A program made the translations under genes and the position numbers. Under the pieces are notes generated by a model, which was not told the origin of the DNA, made no database searches, and was given only the letters and a program-made list of their open reading frames with translations. Of a DNA stretch of 64,000 nt, positions 63,405 through 64,000 are shown one piece after another. Each line of letters opens with the position of its first letter. Within the stretch, counting starts at the first letter, position 1. Source of the stretch: Odontesthes bonariensis (taxonomy: Eukaryota; Chordata; Actinopteri; Atheriniformes; Atherinopsidae); assembly GCF_027942865.1 (NCBI RefSeq), contig NC_134515.1, positions 19,862,227-19,926,226 of the forward strand, given 5' to 3'.

Positions 63405-64000
63405 TGTGGACATCAGTGAGAAAACAACCGTAATAACCACTAGTCACATGGACAGCACAGATGTACCAAAACACACGATGGACCCCCCCCTTCCACCCGC
63501 CATATTTATCACTGTGTTGGATTTTGTATTAACATTAACTTCCAGACTGTTTGATGCAGATTATTATCTTCTAATGCACAGTTAAAGTGTCCAACGTTTA
63601 AGGAAAAAAAACAGAAGAAGAAGAAGAAGAAGAAAAACAGTTCTGGAGAGAATAGCATTCTGTTTCCACTTTTATGTTTTTTGTAAGAGAAATGAAAGAA
63701 GCGCAGTTTGGGTAGTATGGCATATCCGAAAAAAGAGAATACTTGAATTGTTTTGAATTTCATAAAACCATAATTTATGATGTGAATTTCTTTTCTTTCA
63801 TGATTTTATTCCTTTTTACGCTCTCGCGCAGGTGGAGTATTTTGTACAGAAACAGAGCATCTGCAAACGACTTGCCTGTCTTGTATTTTGTGATAGTTGT
63901 TGCAGTATTTGTGCATCCTTTTTTTTCTATTTTATTTTTATTTTTTTGCTCTTTTTGACTGTAGCCTACGAGTTTAACAATGGAGTGTAGCTATAGACCT
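63405..64000 (+). other. hoxc9a: hoxc9a 3' UTR, continuing past the window
   Basis: A+T-rich, with an (AAG)n purine repeat near 63613-63635. No AATAAA was found before the window ends, so the transcript probably runs further. hoxc8a would be the next gene. Confidence 0.55.

Overview
The window is vertebrate nuclear DNA. It carries the 5' (posterior) half of a ray-finned fish HoxC cluster. Five two-exon Hox genes lie head to tail on the + strand in the order hoxc13a, hoxc12a, hoxc11a, hoxc10a, hoxc9a. Each is identified by its N-terminal signature and its homeodomain class. Having groups 10 and 9 together with 11-13 points to the 'Ca' cluster left by the teleost genome duplication. I infer a teleost, probably a spiny-rayed fish, but the species cannot be read from the sequence.

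Layout: 1-15.6 kb holds no recognisable gene. It does hold a perfect 17-bp inverted repeat near 0.94 kb and a second, foldback-like inverted repeat near 1.69 kb. hoxc13a is join(15776..16439,18763..19019), hoxc12a is join(27161..27749,28892..29130), hoxc11a is join(40387..41107,42429..42661), hoxc10a is join(50383..51100,53063..53340) in the frame as read, and hoxc9a is join(61560..62103,63160..63404). Every gene has one phase-1 intron just upstream of the homeobox. A canonical miR-196a hairpin lies at 54934-55026, between hoxc10a and hoxc9a, on the same strand. Spacers are 7-11 kb of A+T-rich noncoding DNA with many microsatellites and no recognisable transposon open reading frame. The window ends in the hoxc9a 3' region; hoxc8a would be expected next.

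The genes encode DNA-binding transcription factors that pattern the posterior axis under collinear control. miR-196a is a post-transcriptional regulator of Hox mRNAs. hoxc10a has the strongest candidate regulatory block: a near-ideal CTCF motif and a perfect CRE within about 300 bp of its start.

The main points for a second look are three. First, the canonical hoxc10a start peptide (MSCPNS) is one base out of frame with the rest of the gene. Second, the 8-mer ATCACGTG was seen by eye only three times in the window, each time 120-150 bp upstream of a Hox ATG (13, 11, 9); hoxc12a has CACGTG at about -100, and hoxc10a has a CpG-decayed form. Third, hoxc12a and hoxc9a share the same 12-nt E-box to CCAAT spacing. 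I found no evidence of a wholly new genetic system.
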